46,848 nt of DNA from Phycisphaerales bacterium (GCA_022072615.1 JAJVHS010000023.1:21917-68764); one strand, 5' to 3'; counted from the first letter of the stretch, positions 24,804 to 33,170 are shown. Notes: generated by a model not told the origin, from the sequence alone. Numbers and translations are program-made.

Positions 24804-25019
24804 TCAGGCCCGCTCGGGCTTCATCACCGGCCCGATGTCGCCCTTGAGGCGGCGCGCCACGCTCTTGCGGGCGGCCCGGCGGCGGCGCTCCGACGGCTTC
24901 TCGTAGAACTCCTTGCGGCGGATGTCTTTCGTCAGGCCTTCCTTCTCGCAGAGCTTCTTGAAGCGGCGCATCATCTGCTCGACCGTCTCGCCGCTCCGTG
25001 ACTTCACCCGAATCGCCAT
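24804..25019 (-). CDS. rpsU: 30S ribosomal protein S21
   Basis: This is a 71-aa basic protein of the small ribosomal subunit. The sequence MAIRVKSRSGETVEQMMRRF is followed by KKLCEKEGLTKDIRRKEFYEKPSERRR, typical of bS21, and ends in a Lys/Arg-rich tail. The chosen ATG at 25019 has GAGG upstream. The frame extends further upstream to 25073, but those 18 residues are not part of S21. It is a single-gene unit with its own terminator. Confidence 0.95.
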   Translation of the reverse strand: MAIRVKSRSGETVEQMMRRFKKLCEKEGLTKDIRRKEFYEKPSERRRRAARKSVARRLKGDIGPVMKPERA

Positions 25020-25464
25020 CGCAACCTCGCTCTGCCAGACCAACCTCAAAAGGCAAGGACACCACGCCACCACGACGTGGGGAGGGAAGTAAAGGACGCC
25101 CGCCCCGACAGATCAAGGTCCCCCGAGCCCCCGCGACCGGTTCACGCGATCCGGCTCATGGCCCGGCGTATGCACCGGCCCGCCCTGGCGGCGCCCATGC
25201 TCTGTACTTCCAGGAAGAACCGGTGCCAGGTCCCGGGCCTCGCCCTCCCCCCGACCCGCCAACGTTCCCAAATACCGACCATGGACCAAGCGCTGGCCCT
25301 CACGTGCCTCCCGAAACCCCCTCAAAAAACCCCCCCCGTACCGCGCCCGAGACCCGTCCCGCTCGGCTCCCGGTAGGCGAAGCCGCCTGGTGGGCCCACC
25401 CGCAAACCCACCCGCCTGAGGGATGCCGGTAGGTGAGGGCTCAGCGACTGGTAGGATGGGAGGT
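25020..25464. other. Intergenic region between divergent rpsU and zinc-ribbon gene
   Basis: This 445-bp non-coding stretch is C-rich, with homopolymer runs near 25340, and contains no convincing gene. A short CCACGTCGTGG-like dyad lies near 25070. Apart from the start-proximal TAGGAT of the zinc-ribbon gene I see no clear promoter. Confidence 0.45.
25452..25457 (+). promoter_or_regulatory. Putative -10 box of the zinc-ribbon gene
   Basis: TAGGAT is followed by GGGAGGT and the ATG at 25465. The GGAGGT directly abutting the ATG is too close to work as a Shine-Dalgarno sequence, so a leaderless start is possible. Confidence 0.25.
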
Positions 25465-25971
25465 ATGGACCACAAGGACGCGCTCAAGTGCCCGCGGGAC
25501 GGGGCAGACATGGTCACGGTTGTGCTCGGCGAGGCCGGGCCGGCGGACGGAGTCGTCGAGGTAGACCGCTGCCCGACGTGCGGGTGCGTGTGGTTCGACG
25601 CCCTCGAGCTGGATCGCGTGCTCGCGATCACGGGCGGCGCGAAAACGGTCGACGCGGGTAACGCGGCGAGCGGCGCAGGACGACACGGCGCGACCGGCTC
25701 GGGGCACGCGGGCGTGGCGGGAGCCGGTGGCGGAGGGGTCGGCTCGGGGGCTTCATCCGCTCGCGGCTCATCGGCCGGGCCACGGCGCCTCAAGTGCCCG
25801 GTCGATCACTCGGACCTGATCGCGATGTCGGACCTCAAGCAGCCGCACGTGCGGACCGACGCGTGCACGGTGTGCGGCGGCATCCTCTGCGACCCGGGCG
25901 AAGTCCGCGACCTGGCGGAATTCTCGGTCAAGGAATGGTGGAAGCTGGTCATGCAGCGGGTGCGGAACTGA
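25465..25971 (+). CDS. TFIIB-type zinc-ribbon protein
   Basis: This is a 168-aa protein with two zinc-ribbon halves. The first has KCPRDGADM, then DRCPTCGCVWFDALELDRVL. The second has KCPVDHSDLIAM, then DACTVCGGILCDPGEVRDLAEF. This Cys-pair pattern followed by GxWFDxxEL matches the zf-TFIIB family of small bacterial proteins. A Gly/Ser/Ala-rich linker of about 50 residues joins the two. The second ribbon departs from the consensus at the usual W-F-D position (ILCDPGEV). The function of the family is not established; nucleic-acid or protein binding is assumed. It is divergent from rpsU. Confidence 0.75.
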   Translation: MDHKDALKCPRDGADMVTVVLGEAGPADGVVEVDRCPTCGCVWFDALELDRVLAITGGAKTVDAGNAASGAGRHGATGSGHAGVAGAGGGGVGSGASSARGSSAGPRRLKCPVDHSDLIAMSDLKQPHVRTDACTVCGGILCDPGEVRDLAEFSVKEWWKLVMQRVRN

Positions 25972-26184
25972 GAGATGCGATGCCGACGCCGGCTGAGAGC
26001 GCGGGTTTAGTTCAGGTCACCCCGATTCAGCAGAAAAGAGGGCTTCGGCTAGTGCCGGGGCCATCTGTGTTTACGCACGTGTTCAACCGTGTCCTGTGAT
26101 CCTGACTGTTCCAGGCTGGGTTTGAACCATGACCCAGTTTGCTTCATCAACACCTGACGTGCGGCGCGTGCACGCTGTACACGC
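25972..26184. other. Intergenic region between convergent genes
   Basis: This 213-bp stretch has markedly lower GC than the left side and no supported gene. A hairpin CTGGGT (26116-26121) / ACCCAG (26132-26137) followed by TTTGCTT could act as a weak terminator for the zinc-ribbon gene. Confidence 0.4.
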
Positions 26185-26775
26185 TCACAAGCCGACCTGA
26201 CGATTCCAATCTGCGACGTACATCTCCAGCCGTGCGAACTCGCCGGGGAGCAGCAAGCGATTGTGCGCGATGAAATTCCGGCCTTTTTCCATCTCTTCAA
26301 ATCGCTGTTTCAAAAAGTGCTGCGTCGGGACCAAGTCCGAGAAATCGCCCCAGTTGTTTGTGATGATGTCAGCGAGATGCCCAAACTGGATGAACCCCAT
26401 CGGGTCCTTCTTCTGACCCTCAAGCCAAGAGTTCTCAGTAGACTCCTTCTGTCGTTGCTCCGCGAACTCCCGCACTTTCTGAGGCACCTTTTGTGCCCAC
26501 CAGGTCGCGCCGTGTCTTTCCGCAAGCCGTTCACTAATTAGGTTCCGCACCGCGTTCTCGAAGCAGTAGATCAACGCATACAGCCTTGCCATCAGCAACG
26601 CTTCGTTGCGCTCGTCCACTCCAAAGGGTTCAAGAGTTTCTTCGAGCAAGGAACGCTCTGCGTCGCGTTGGTCCGCGCCGACGCGAATTCCTGCTGTGCG
26701 AAACCGCTCGGCGTCCGCTTCGAACATCAAACCGCGGAACATCCAATCCCGGACATCTTTCCGACTAGTGGTCAA
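26185..26775 (-). CDS. HEPN-domain protein (Swt1-like), putative effector of a two-gene unit
   Basis: This is a 196-aa, all-helical, soluble protein. The C-terminal half carries a HEPN-type R-x4-H motif in GRNFIAHNRLLL (Arg166, His171), preceded by FGHLADIITNNWGDF and by AVRNLISERLAE and TWWAQKV. These segments resemble the Swt1-type HEPN domains found in bacterial abortive-infection-like proteins. HEPN proteins with this motif are commonly metal-independent RNases. The start is TTG at 26775: AAGGAG lies 7 nt upstream, inside the end of the preceding gene, and the genes overlap by 11 bp, which indicates translational coupling. The region is lower in GC than its neighbours, a sign of transfer. 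RNase activity and a defence or toxin role are inferences. Confidence 0.72.
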   Translation of the reverse strand: MTTSRKDVRDWMFRGLMFEADAERFRTAGIRVGADQRDAERSLLEETLEPFGVDERNEALLMARLYALIYCFENAVRNLISERLAERHGATWWAQKVPQKVREFAEQRQKESTENSWLEGQKKDPMGFIQFGHLADIITNNWGDFSDLVPTQHFLKQRFEEMEKGRNFIAHNRLLLPGEFARLEMYVADWNRQVGL

Positions 26776-27397
26776 TCAAGTGCTCCTTCAATGACTTGAA
26801 GATTGCGTTGTAGACCTCTACATCTTTCGTGGCCGGGAGGTGTACTTCAATGTTGTACCGAAGTCCGACGCTCGACAGGGGATGACGTTGCTTCGTCGGC
26901 AACGTGCTCTCCGCCGAATCGCCCGCACCCTCCTCCTCTGCCTTGGGCGCGGAAGGTTTCGGTATCCCGCTCCCTGCGGCAGCGTCGAGATCGGCAAGCT
27001 TTAAGAAGGCGAAGAAGGTCCTGGCCTGCAGTTCGGCAATGTTGTCCTCGACATTGTGAACCGCTTTGAACTTTCCTTCGATGGCCGCTCGCTGCTGTTC
27101 GCTTGGACGTTCATTGATCTGGAACAGGTCCTGATAGGCCTCGCGTAGCGCCTCTGCCATGACCGCTTTCGCGCGAGTTCTGTCCCGGTAGTCGTGGTAT
27201 CGTTGGAGTGGAGTTCCGTCACCGCCCAAAAACTTGAGATCCTTGAGCATCGGGATGATGGTGCGATCGTTGCTGCTCGGGAACCCGATTCCCTTCAGGT
27301 GCTCAATCGTGAACTTGGGAGGGGCGGCACCATCCTGGATGGCCTTCATTACGGCGGGCACGTTCTTTACCGAAGTCATGTATCTGCCGGTTAGCAT
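26765..27397 (-). CDS. DUF5343-like protein, partner of the HEPN gene
   Basis: This is a 210-aa soluble protein. The N-terminal two thirds resemble the DUF5343 family: SVKNVPAVMKAIQDGAAPPKF, GIGFPSSNDRTIIPMLKDL, FLGGDGTPLQRYHDYRD and MAEALREAYQDLFQ. This looks like a winged-helix-type fold in which helices select a ligand or partner. The C-terminal third is a charged linker followed by LRYNIEVHLPATKDVEVYNAIFKSLKEHL. It overlaps the HEPN gene by 11 bp and would supply its ribosomes. TACACT ends 6 nt before the ATG at 27397 and there is no Shine-Dalgarno sequence. It could be an antitoxin, sensor or DNA-binding regulator of the pair, but none of these is shown by the sequence. Confidence 0.72.
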   Translation of the reverse strand: MLTGRYMTSVKNVPAVMKAIQDGAAPPKFTIEHLKGIGFPSSNDRTIIPMLKDLKFLGGDGTPLQRYHDYRDRTRAKAVMAEALREAYQDLFQINERPSEQQRAAIEGKFKAVHNVEDNIAELQARTFFAFLKLADLDAAAGSGIPKPSAPKAEEEGAGDSAESTLPTKQRHPLSSVGLRYNIEVHLPATKDVEVYNAIFKSLKEHLIDH

Positions 27398-27403
27398 GGC
27401 GTC

Positions 27404-27409
27404 AGTGTA
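27404..27409 (-). promoter_or_regulatory. Putative -10 box of the DUF5343-like/HEPN operon
   Basis: TACACT on the minus strand, then GACGCC, then the ATG at 27397. The spacing matches that of the divergent gene at 27627. Confidence 0.45.
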
Positions 27410-27614
27410 CCCTCACTCACGTGTCACGGTTTCACGGCGAGCAGGACCCGCGTTTCCGCCTTCCATGAGCTGATGCCTTGCACGAAAAGCTATTGGCGTC
27501 CTGTCACCCCGACTCTTCAACAGGGCAGGCCCTTTGGCCAGCACGTCGAAGTGTGATCGGACCGAGGTCCTCGCGAGGGCTTTCTCGTTTCATGGCAAGT
27601 TGCTTGTGTCGCGG

Positions 27615-27620
27615 TACACT
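27615..27620 (+). promoter_or_regulatory. Putative -10 box of the DUF6090-like gene
   Basis: TACACT is followed by CTCGAA and the ATG at 27627, with no Shine-Dalgarno sequence. The 229-bp gap between the two divergent leaderless-type starts also holds a CCTCGCGAGG palindrome (27569-27578). Confidence 0.45.
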
Positions 27621-27626
27621 CTCGAA

Positions 27627-28328
27627 ATGGTCCTCCGACGCTTCACAAAGCATCTCCGCGATCAAAACTGGAACGCGATCGGGATTGAGTTTGTGATCCT
27701 CGTTCTCGGTGTGTTTCTCGGCATCGAGGTGTCCAACTGGAATGAGGCACGTCGCCAGGCCGACGCCGAACGCGCGACATTGGCGAGGCTGACGGAAGAG
27801 TTCGGCGCCGTGGAGGTCGATCTGGCGCACGCCGTCAGTCAATACGCCACGACCATTCGAAGCACCGGCGCCATCATCGTGGCCCTCCGGTCAGGTCATC
27901 TTCCCGCCGATGAACCGGCATTCCGTCAATGCCTGCGGGATGCCCAGTACATCTGGGACGCGCCGGCGCAGTCCGTCACCTATTCCGAGCTGGTCTCAAC
28001 GGGCGCGCTGTCGCGATTGTCCGACGCCAGGTTGCGGGCGGCCCTTACCCATTACGGCCATCACGCGGAGCGATACGCCCGCAAACTCCCGCAGGCCCTC
28101 GCTGTCGTCCTTGCTCCGGATTCAAACTACCTCGAGGCGGTGTCGTGGAGCGCCGACCCCGCCGACTGGGAGAAGGACAACGCCATCGTCGAGTACGACT
28201 GGAATCGGCTCATGGCGTCACGGGCGGAGTTGCAGTCATGGCTGACCTACCAGACCGACCTCCATACCCACTGCAGTCAGCAACTGGAAGCGATACGAAC
28301 CGTGCTCGCCCTCCTCAAGGCCCGGTGA
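27627..28328 (+). CDS. DUF6090-like single-pass membrane protein
   Basis: This is a 233-aa protein starting VLRRFTKHLRDQNWNAIGIEF, with one hydrophobic helix (about residues 17-35) followed at once by SNWNEARRQADAE. That arrangement is typical of the DUF6090-like proteins widespread in Bacteroidetes and Proteobacteria. The rest is a soluble helical domain with LTEEFGAVEVDL, TYSELVSTGALSRLSD and the late WNRLMASRAELQSW. The function of the family is unknown. An upstream in-frame ATG at 27534 would add 31 polar residues before the membrane segment; I reject it because TACACT sits 6 nt before 27627. It lies next to the HEPN pair and may have been acquired with it. Confidence 0.7.
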   Translation: MVLRRFTKHLRDQNWNAIGIEFVILVLGVFLGIEVSNWNEARRQADAERATLARLTEEFGAVEVDLAHAVSQYATTIRSTGAIIVALRSGHLPADEPAFRQCLRDAQYIWDAPAQSVTYSELVSTGALSRLSDARLRAALTHYGHHAERYARKLPQALAVVLAPDSNYLEAVSWSADPADWEKDNAIVEYDWNRLMASRAELQSWLTYQTDLHTHCSQQLEAIRTVLALLKAR

Positions 28329-28414
28329 TTCTCATGTTTTGACGCGTCCCCGGTGGTTGCGGCCGGCCAAGCAAGGCGGACGATGTTCTTCTCGCCTGCA
28401 CCGGCGTTTCAACC

Positions 28415-29743
28415 TCACCCCGCCTCTTCCACACCCTTGAACACCATCGTCACCTGCGACCCGTACAGCGGGTAGTCGATCCGGCACCGGTAGCCTCGGA
28501 TCTTCGACCCGTCGATCGAGCACCGCTCCGCCACGTGCGCGAGCAATTGCGGGTACCGGTCCACATCCGACGACCGCACCCTCGCAAGCCCGATCCCCAG
28601 CGCCTCGATCGATTCGAGCAGGTCGAACCGGTCCATGTCCCTCGCCGGATCGTTCGGACTCGCCGCACCCTCGAACGCCGTGTCGTAGATCCGAAGCTCG
28701 GGCGCCTGCCCGGGGTACAGCGATTCGTGCACGAGCACGTCGAACTGCACCACCTCCGCCGGGATCGTGATATCCGCAAAGAAGTACGACCGCCGCCCGG
28801 ACCCCGCCGGAACATACCGCGGCAGCTCGGCCCGGTTCACCTCGGCGAACATCAGGTCGCACGAGCTCGGCGCTCCGACCTCGTCCCCCGCGAGCGTGTA
28901 GAACACCGATTGCCCCACCGTCCGCACCGCGAGCCGCGGCAGCGGTGTCGAGCAGAACTCCGGGATCAGGAGCGCCGCCGCCGCCGTCTCGGACGTCGTG
29001 CCCGCCGGCGGATCGATGATCGCCGCACCACCGAGCGTCAGCGGCCGCCGCTTGGAATCCGCCGGCGTCATCCGCCTCGTCGAGATCTTGACCACCGCCC
29101 CCGGACGCACCCGGTGCACCCCCACCAGGCCGTTCAGCCACACCACGTCGATCATCCGCTCGTCCGCCGACGGGACCAGCATCACCGTCGCCAGCGCCGT
29201 CCGAGCCTGCGCCCCCTTGAGCTGGCTCATCGCCTTGAACGCCGACTGCTTGCGGCGCAGCTCAAACTCGCGCCGGGCATCGGGCACCCACGCGCTCAGG
29301 ATCGCGTCCAGCAGGCTGCGATCGCCCACCTGGCTGGTGATCAGCGCCTCGAACCGGTCGATCGCGGCCAGCGCCTCGGTCACCAGCTCCGGCGGCGCGC
29401 CCCGCTTGGCCGCCGCCCGCACGAACCGCCGGAGCGGATCCGGGCCCGGCATGCGGTGCGCCGCCTGGATCGGGTCCGCTCCGCGGATTGCCTTGAGCAC
29501 GCGGCTCGTCAGCACCTTGTCCAGCCCCAGGTGCCGGGCAAGCGCCTGCGGCCGTGTACGGGCCGCGTCCGAAGCATCCGTCGCCGCGGCAATGACGGAC
29601 TTCACGGTCCGCAATAACTCATCGCCCACCTGCGAGATCTTGGCCTCCAGCACCGACGACCCGCCCGGGATCGAGATCACCGCTCCCGTACTGGAGCCGT
29701 CCAAAGACCCGGCACTGGAATCAGGTTCTGTCGTGGAACGCAT
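28415..29743 (-). CDS. Protein of unknown function with helix-turn-helix-like N-terminal segment
   Basis: This is a soluble 442-aa protein. Residues about 45-95 (VGDELLRTVKSVIAAATDAS, then TRPQALARHLGLDKVLTSRVLKAI) look like a winged-helix DNA-binding segment of a regulator. They are followed by MPGPDPLRRFVRAAAKRGAP and a helical region. The C-terminal half is beta-rich (VVKISTRRMTP, FADITIPAEVVQFDVLVHESL, YRCRIDYPLYGSQVTMVFKG) without a ligand motif I recognise. A role as transcriptional regulator is possible but unproven. The start is uncertain: ATG 29743 and ATG 29800 both lack a Shine-Dalgarno sequence or TANNNT box, and I prefer 29743 because the extra residues look non-coding. It is divergent from the dockerin gene at 29972. 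Confidence 0.65.
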   Translation of the reverse strand: MRSTTEPDSSAGSLDGSSTGAVISIPGGSSVLEAKISQVGDELLRTVKSVIAAATDASDAARTRPQALARHLGLDKVLTSRVLKAIRGADPIQAAHRMPGPDPLRRFVRAAAKRGAPPELVTEALAAIDRFEALITSQVGDRSLLDAILSAWVPDARREFELRRKQSAFKAMSQLKGAQARTALATVMLVPSADERMIDVVWLNGLVGVHRVRPGAVVKISTRRMTPADSKRRPLTLGGAAIIDPPAGTTSETAAAALLIPEFCSTPLPRLAVRTVGQSVFYTLAGDEVGAPSSCDLMFAEVNRAELPRYVPAGSGRRSYFFADITIPAEVVQFDVLVHESLYPGQAPELRIYDTAFEGAASPNDPARDMDRFDLLESIEALGIGLARVRSSDVDRYPQLLAHVAERCSIDGSKIRGYRCRIDYPLYGSQVTMVFKGVEEAG

Positions 29744-29971
29744 AAAGAAGATCGCACGGGCCCGGGGCGGGAGAACCCCCGCCCGTTCGAGATGGTACAT
29801 GAATCAACCGCCCGATGCCAGAGCAAAGAAAAAAGTTTCCCGGAAACTTCTTGGAAACCGGTTGACCCGCGGGTATCGTATCGGTCAGCACCGTCCGGCT
29901 CGGCGGCGTGACCGCCTGATTCCGGGGCGAGCCGAACACCAGTGTCTGGCAGGCACATCAAGGAGAATGGC

Positions 29972-30823
29972 ATGAGCAGGATTCTGACGGGAGTTGCAGC
30001 GGCGGCCGCGATGGCCATGGCCTCGATCGCCGGCGCCGGCGTCATCGATTCGCAGGATTTCGAAGGCGACCCCAGCTCCGGGTACGGCGGCTGGCTCGTC
30101 AACGGCAACCAGGTCCAGATGTGGGACGAGACCGGCCAGTTCATCGGCCTGCCCAACGTCGACGTCTGGGGCCTCCAGATCCGCAACGAGTCGCCCGACA
30201 GCCCGGTCATCGGCGACCTCACCGGCTACACCGGCGGCATGACCTACACAGCACAGATCCGCGTCTTCTCGCTCAACAACTTCTTCGATGAGCCCATCGA
30301 CCCCGCGTGGTTCCCCGTCTGCATCGAGTTCGTCGATTACGGCGACCCCGACAACAACATCCCCATGGCGAGCGTCTACAAGATCGGCGACTCGCTCGGC
30401 CAGATCGAGGAAGGCTGGAAGACCTTCACCTTCGAAGTCCCCGACCCCTCGCAGGTCGACCTGCCCGCCGGCTGGGGCGGCACCGGCGCAGAGGATCCCA
30501 ACACCTACGAGCCCATCCTGCCCCCGGGCCGCACGTACGCCAACGTCATGGCCAGCGTCGACGAAGTCCGCATCACCACCATGCTCCCCGGCTACTTCTA
30601 CGGCGCCAACTGGTGGAACGTCGGCGTCGACAACATCCAGGTCACGGCCGAAACCGGCTGCCGCGCCGACTTCGACAAGTCCGGCTTCGTGGACACCGAC
30701 GACTTCGACGCCTTCGTCCACGCCTTCGAGATCGGCGATGACTCCGCCGACTTCGACCAGTCCGGCTTCGTCGATACCGACGACTTCGACGCCTTCGTCC
30801 GCGCCTTCGAAGCCGGCTGCTGA
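29972..30823 (+). CDS. Secreted GC-type dockerin protein
   Basis: This is a 283-aa exported protein. The signal peptide ends near SIAGAG. A jelly-roll-like domain of about 190 residues follows (IDSQDFEGDPSSGYGGWLVN, GMTYTAQIRVFSLNNFF, WWNVGVDNIQVTAET), like the carbohydrate-binding folds in PEP-CTERM and dockerin proteins. The tail is an almost perfect duplication, ADFDKSGFVDTDDFDAFV / ADFDQSGFVDTDDFDAFV, ending EAGC. AAGGAG lies 6 nt before ATG 29972. It is a single-gene unit closed by a strong terminator. The last dockerin loop is nearly identical in DNA to that of the 659-aa protein 11 kb away. Confidence 0.87.
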   Translation: MSRILTGVAAAAAMAMASIAGAGVIDSQDFEGDPSSGYGGWLVNGNQVQMWDETGQFIGLPNVDVWGLQIRNESPDSPVIGDLTGYTGGMTYTAQIRVFSLNNFFDEPIDPAWFPVCIEFVDYGDPDNNIPMASVYKIGDSLGQIEEGWKTFTFEVPDPSQVDLPAGWGGTGAEDPNTYEPILPPGRTYANVMASVDEVRITTMLPGYFYGANWWNVGVDNIQVTAETGCRADFDKSGFVDTDDFDAFVHAFEIGDDSADFDQSGFVDTDDFDAFVRAFEAGC

Positions 30824-30929
30824 TCCGGCCACGCCGCGGCGGCACGCCGACTCAAGCACGGCTCACCCACGCCGATCGACGCGGGGAAGGCGTCGGATCG
30901 GGCGAACGCGACCGGTGAGATGAACGCGG

Positions 30930-30964
30930 GACCCCGGCCATAAGGCCGGGGTCTTGCGCTTTTG
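30930..30964 (+). terminator. Rho-independent terminator after the dockerin gene
   Basis: GACCCCGGCC and GGCCGGGGTC pair perfectly around a 4-nt loop (ATAA), followed by TTGCGCTTTTG. It overlaps the end of the convergent lipoprotein gene and may serve both strands. Confidence 0.9.
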
Positions 30965-31942
30965 TCAGCGATCCTCCGCCACCGGCACGTCCCGAAGGTC
31001 AAACGGAATCTGCACCCGCTCGAGCCTCGTCGCCACCACCATCCGCAGCGTGGTCGGCCGCCGCTGCGGTTCGTTCACGAAGAACGACAGCGACACCGGC
31101 CACGACCGCTCGCCCGCCTCGGGCGCCACGTACGCCGCCGACTGCACCGGGACGTCCGCGATCCGCTCGCCGCGCTGGTCGAGCACCGTCACCGAGACGA
31201 TCCGCGGCACGTCGGTGTGCATCCCCGAGTACGGCGCGATCCCCGTCCCCCGCTCGAGCACGATGTCCACGACCGCGGCGTCCCCCGACCGCCGGAGCTG
31301 GCCCACCGTCATGCGGAGGTCCGGCACAAGCTCCACCGGTCCCCGCGAACCGGTGATCCCCGCGTCGCGCGTCACCGATTCGGCGATCACCCACGCCACC
31401 GCGAAGCCCCGCATGCGGTCGAGCGACCCCGGCAGCGACGAAAGCCCGAAGCACTCCCATTCGACCCCTGCCACCGGTCGAGCGCCCGCGGGCCCCTCGC
31501 CCACGGGCGGAATCCACCGAGGCCACGGCGCAACGCCGGGCGTCGTGGCCGCCGAAAACTCGCCGATCGACCGACCGACCGCCAGGTCCCGCCCCCGGTC
31601 GTCCCGAGCCTCCGTCACCCGCAGGTCCGGATCGACCGCAAACGGCATCCGCGGATCGGTCGACTCGACGCGGCCTTCAAACGTGAACCCCGTCGGCGCC
31701 GCGTCCGCTTCCAGTGCCAGCGGCCGCTGAGCCTGCGCCCGGATCGCCACAGGCACGAACCGCAGCGATCCCTGGGACCCCGCCGGCCAGGGAGTGGGGG
31801 AGGGGCCCGGCGGCGGGCCGGGCGAAGGCCCCGGGCTCGGCGACGGATACTGGTTCGGCTTGGTGCTCGGAATCAGCGAGCAGCCCGGCAGCATCGCCGC
31901 GACCAGCACCGCGACCGCACGTGCTCGGCATCGCTTTACCAT
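30965..31942 (-). CDS. Lipoprotein of unknown function
   Basis: This is a 325-aa lipoprotein. The basic N-terminus and hydrophobic segment end in the lipobox LPGC (Cys21), so the protein is predicted to be lipid-anchored. A short Pro-Ser-Gly linker (YPSPSPGPSPGPPPGPSP) leads to a beta-rich body with no recognised catalytic motif. Segments such as VVDIVLERGTGIAPYSGM and VSLSFFVNEPQRRPTTLRMVV suggest a sandwich fold. Only one cysteine besides Cys5 and Cys21 was noticed, near VEWECFG. The ATG at 31942 has no clear Shine-Dalgarno sequence. It is downstream of the CoA-transferase gene (53 bp) on the same strand. Confidence 0.75.
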   Translation of the reverse strand: MVKRCRARAVAVLVAAMLPGCSLIPSTKPNQYPSPSPGPSPGPPPGPSPTPWPAGSQGSLRFVPVAIRAQAQRPLALEADAAPTGFTFEGRVESTDPRMPFAVDPDLRVTEARDDRGRDLAVGRSIGEFSAATTPGVAPWPRWIPPVGEGPAGARPVAGVEWECFGLSSLPGSLDRMRGFAVAWVIAESVTRDAGITGSRGPVELVPDLRMTVGQLRRSGDAAVVDIVLERGTGIAPYSGMHTDVPRIVSVTVLDQRGERIADVPVQSAAYVAPEAGERSWPVSLSFFVNEPQRRPTTLRMVVATRLERVQIPFDLRDVPVAEDR

Positions 31943-31995
31943 GATGTCGATTGTTGGAGTGCCCCCGCCTGCGCGCCGCCCTGCACGCGGACCCG

Positions 31996-32658
<663 letters not shown>

Positions 32659-32931
32659 GGCCGAGGGTAGGAAACTTCCGCCGCCGAGCGGCGACCGCCG
32701 AGTGCCGATAACCCGCGCCATGCGTCCGAACGGCCGGCGTACACGGCCTGCGACGGCTCCGGCGCGGCGATTTGCGAGTCTGGCCCCCACCCGCCCGTGC
32801 GTTTCTCCGGCGCTCGTATCTCATTGATTGCGAAGGGAGTTGCGAGCCGCGGAGGAGGGGCTTGCAACAAATGGCGGAACCGGCCGCGCGAGCCGAACGA
32901 ATAGCTCGGCACTTTCAGGGAGAAGAGAGCT
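32659..32931. other. Intergenic region upstream of the small membrane-peptide gene
   Basis: This 273-bp stretch lies between the divergent CoA-transferase and the 31-residue peptide gene. No larger gene is supported in it, and no unambiguous promoter was found. Any promoter for the peptide gene must lie here. Confidence 0.4.
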
Positions 32932-33027
32932 ATGGCAACGTTTGCATTTCTTTCGGTGGCGGCTGTGGTCGCCGCGGTCAGCTCGATGGTGGCCTCGCGG
33001 CGGCGGTACTCGGTCCTCTCGGCCTGA
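32932..33027 (+). CDS. 31-residue single-pass membrane peptide
   Basis: The frame reads MATFAFLSVAAVVAAVSSMV then ASRRRYSVLSA: one hydrophobic helix (residues 4-20) followed by an Arg cluster and a short polar tail, the usual form of a bacterial small membrane protein. A purine-rich ribosome site (AGGGAGAAGAG) lies just before the ATG, and a strong terminator follows 63 nt after the stop. The unit is therefore likely transcribed and translated. The nearby genes are on the other strand, so it is not a leader of a larger gene. I know no homologue. It could be a type I toxin-like peptide, a regulator of a transporter, or part of an mRNA-like small RNA. Confidence 0.5.
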   Translation: MATFAFLSVAAVVAAVSSMVASRRRYSVLSA

Positions 33028-33090
33028 ACCGCTGGACCCGGTCTCGCACGGACGGCGAGTTCGTTGGGGAGATGAGATACGTACGTGCCA

Positions 33091-33123
33091 GCCGCACCCA
33101 CGACGGGTGCGGTTGTGTTTTTG
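33091..33123 (+). terminator. Rho-independent terminator after the small membrane peptide
   Basis: CCGCACCC (33093-33100) pairs with GGGTGCGG (33106-33113) around a 5-nt loop, followed by TTGTGTTTTTGGG. The only gene on this strand that it can end is the small peptide. Confidence 0.85.
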
Positions 33124-33170
33124 GGACCTGCTGAGACTCTCCGCCGGTCCCGTGCCGCGCGTGACCCTGC

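Noticed and set aside
21627-25001. A 1124-codon open frame on the plus strand
   Set aside because: It lies antisense to the pyrophosphatase and rpsU genes, is extremely Arg/Asp/His-rich and has no family-like segment. It is a by-product of high GC.
25113-25793. A 226-codon minus-strand frame rich in Pro and Ala
   Set aside because: It overlaps the zinc-ribbon gene on the opposite strand and is low complexity without a start signal.
28535-29617. A 360-codon plus-strand frame rich in Arg and His
   Set aside because: It is antisense to the 442-aa protein gene, with composition typical of a GC-driven shadow frame.
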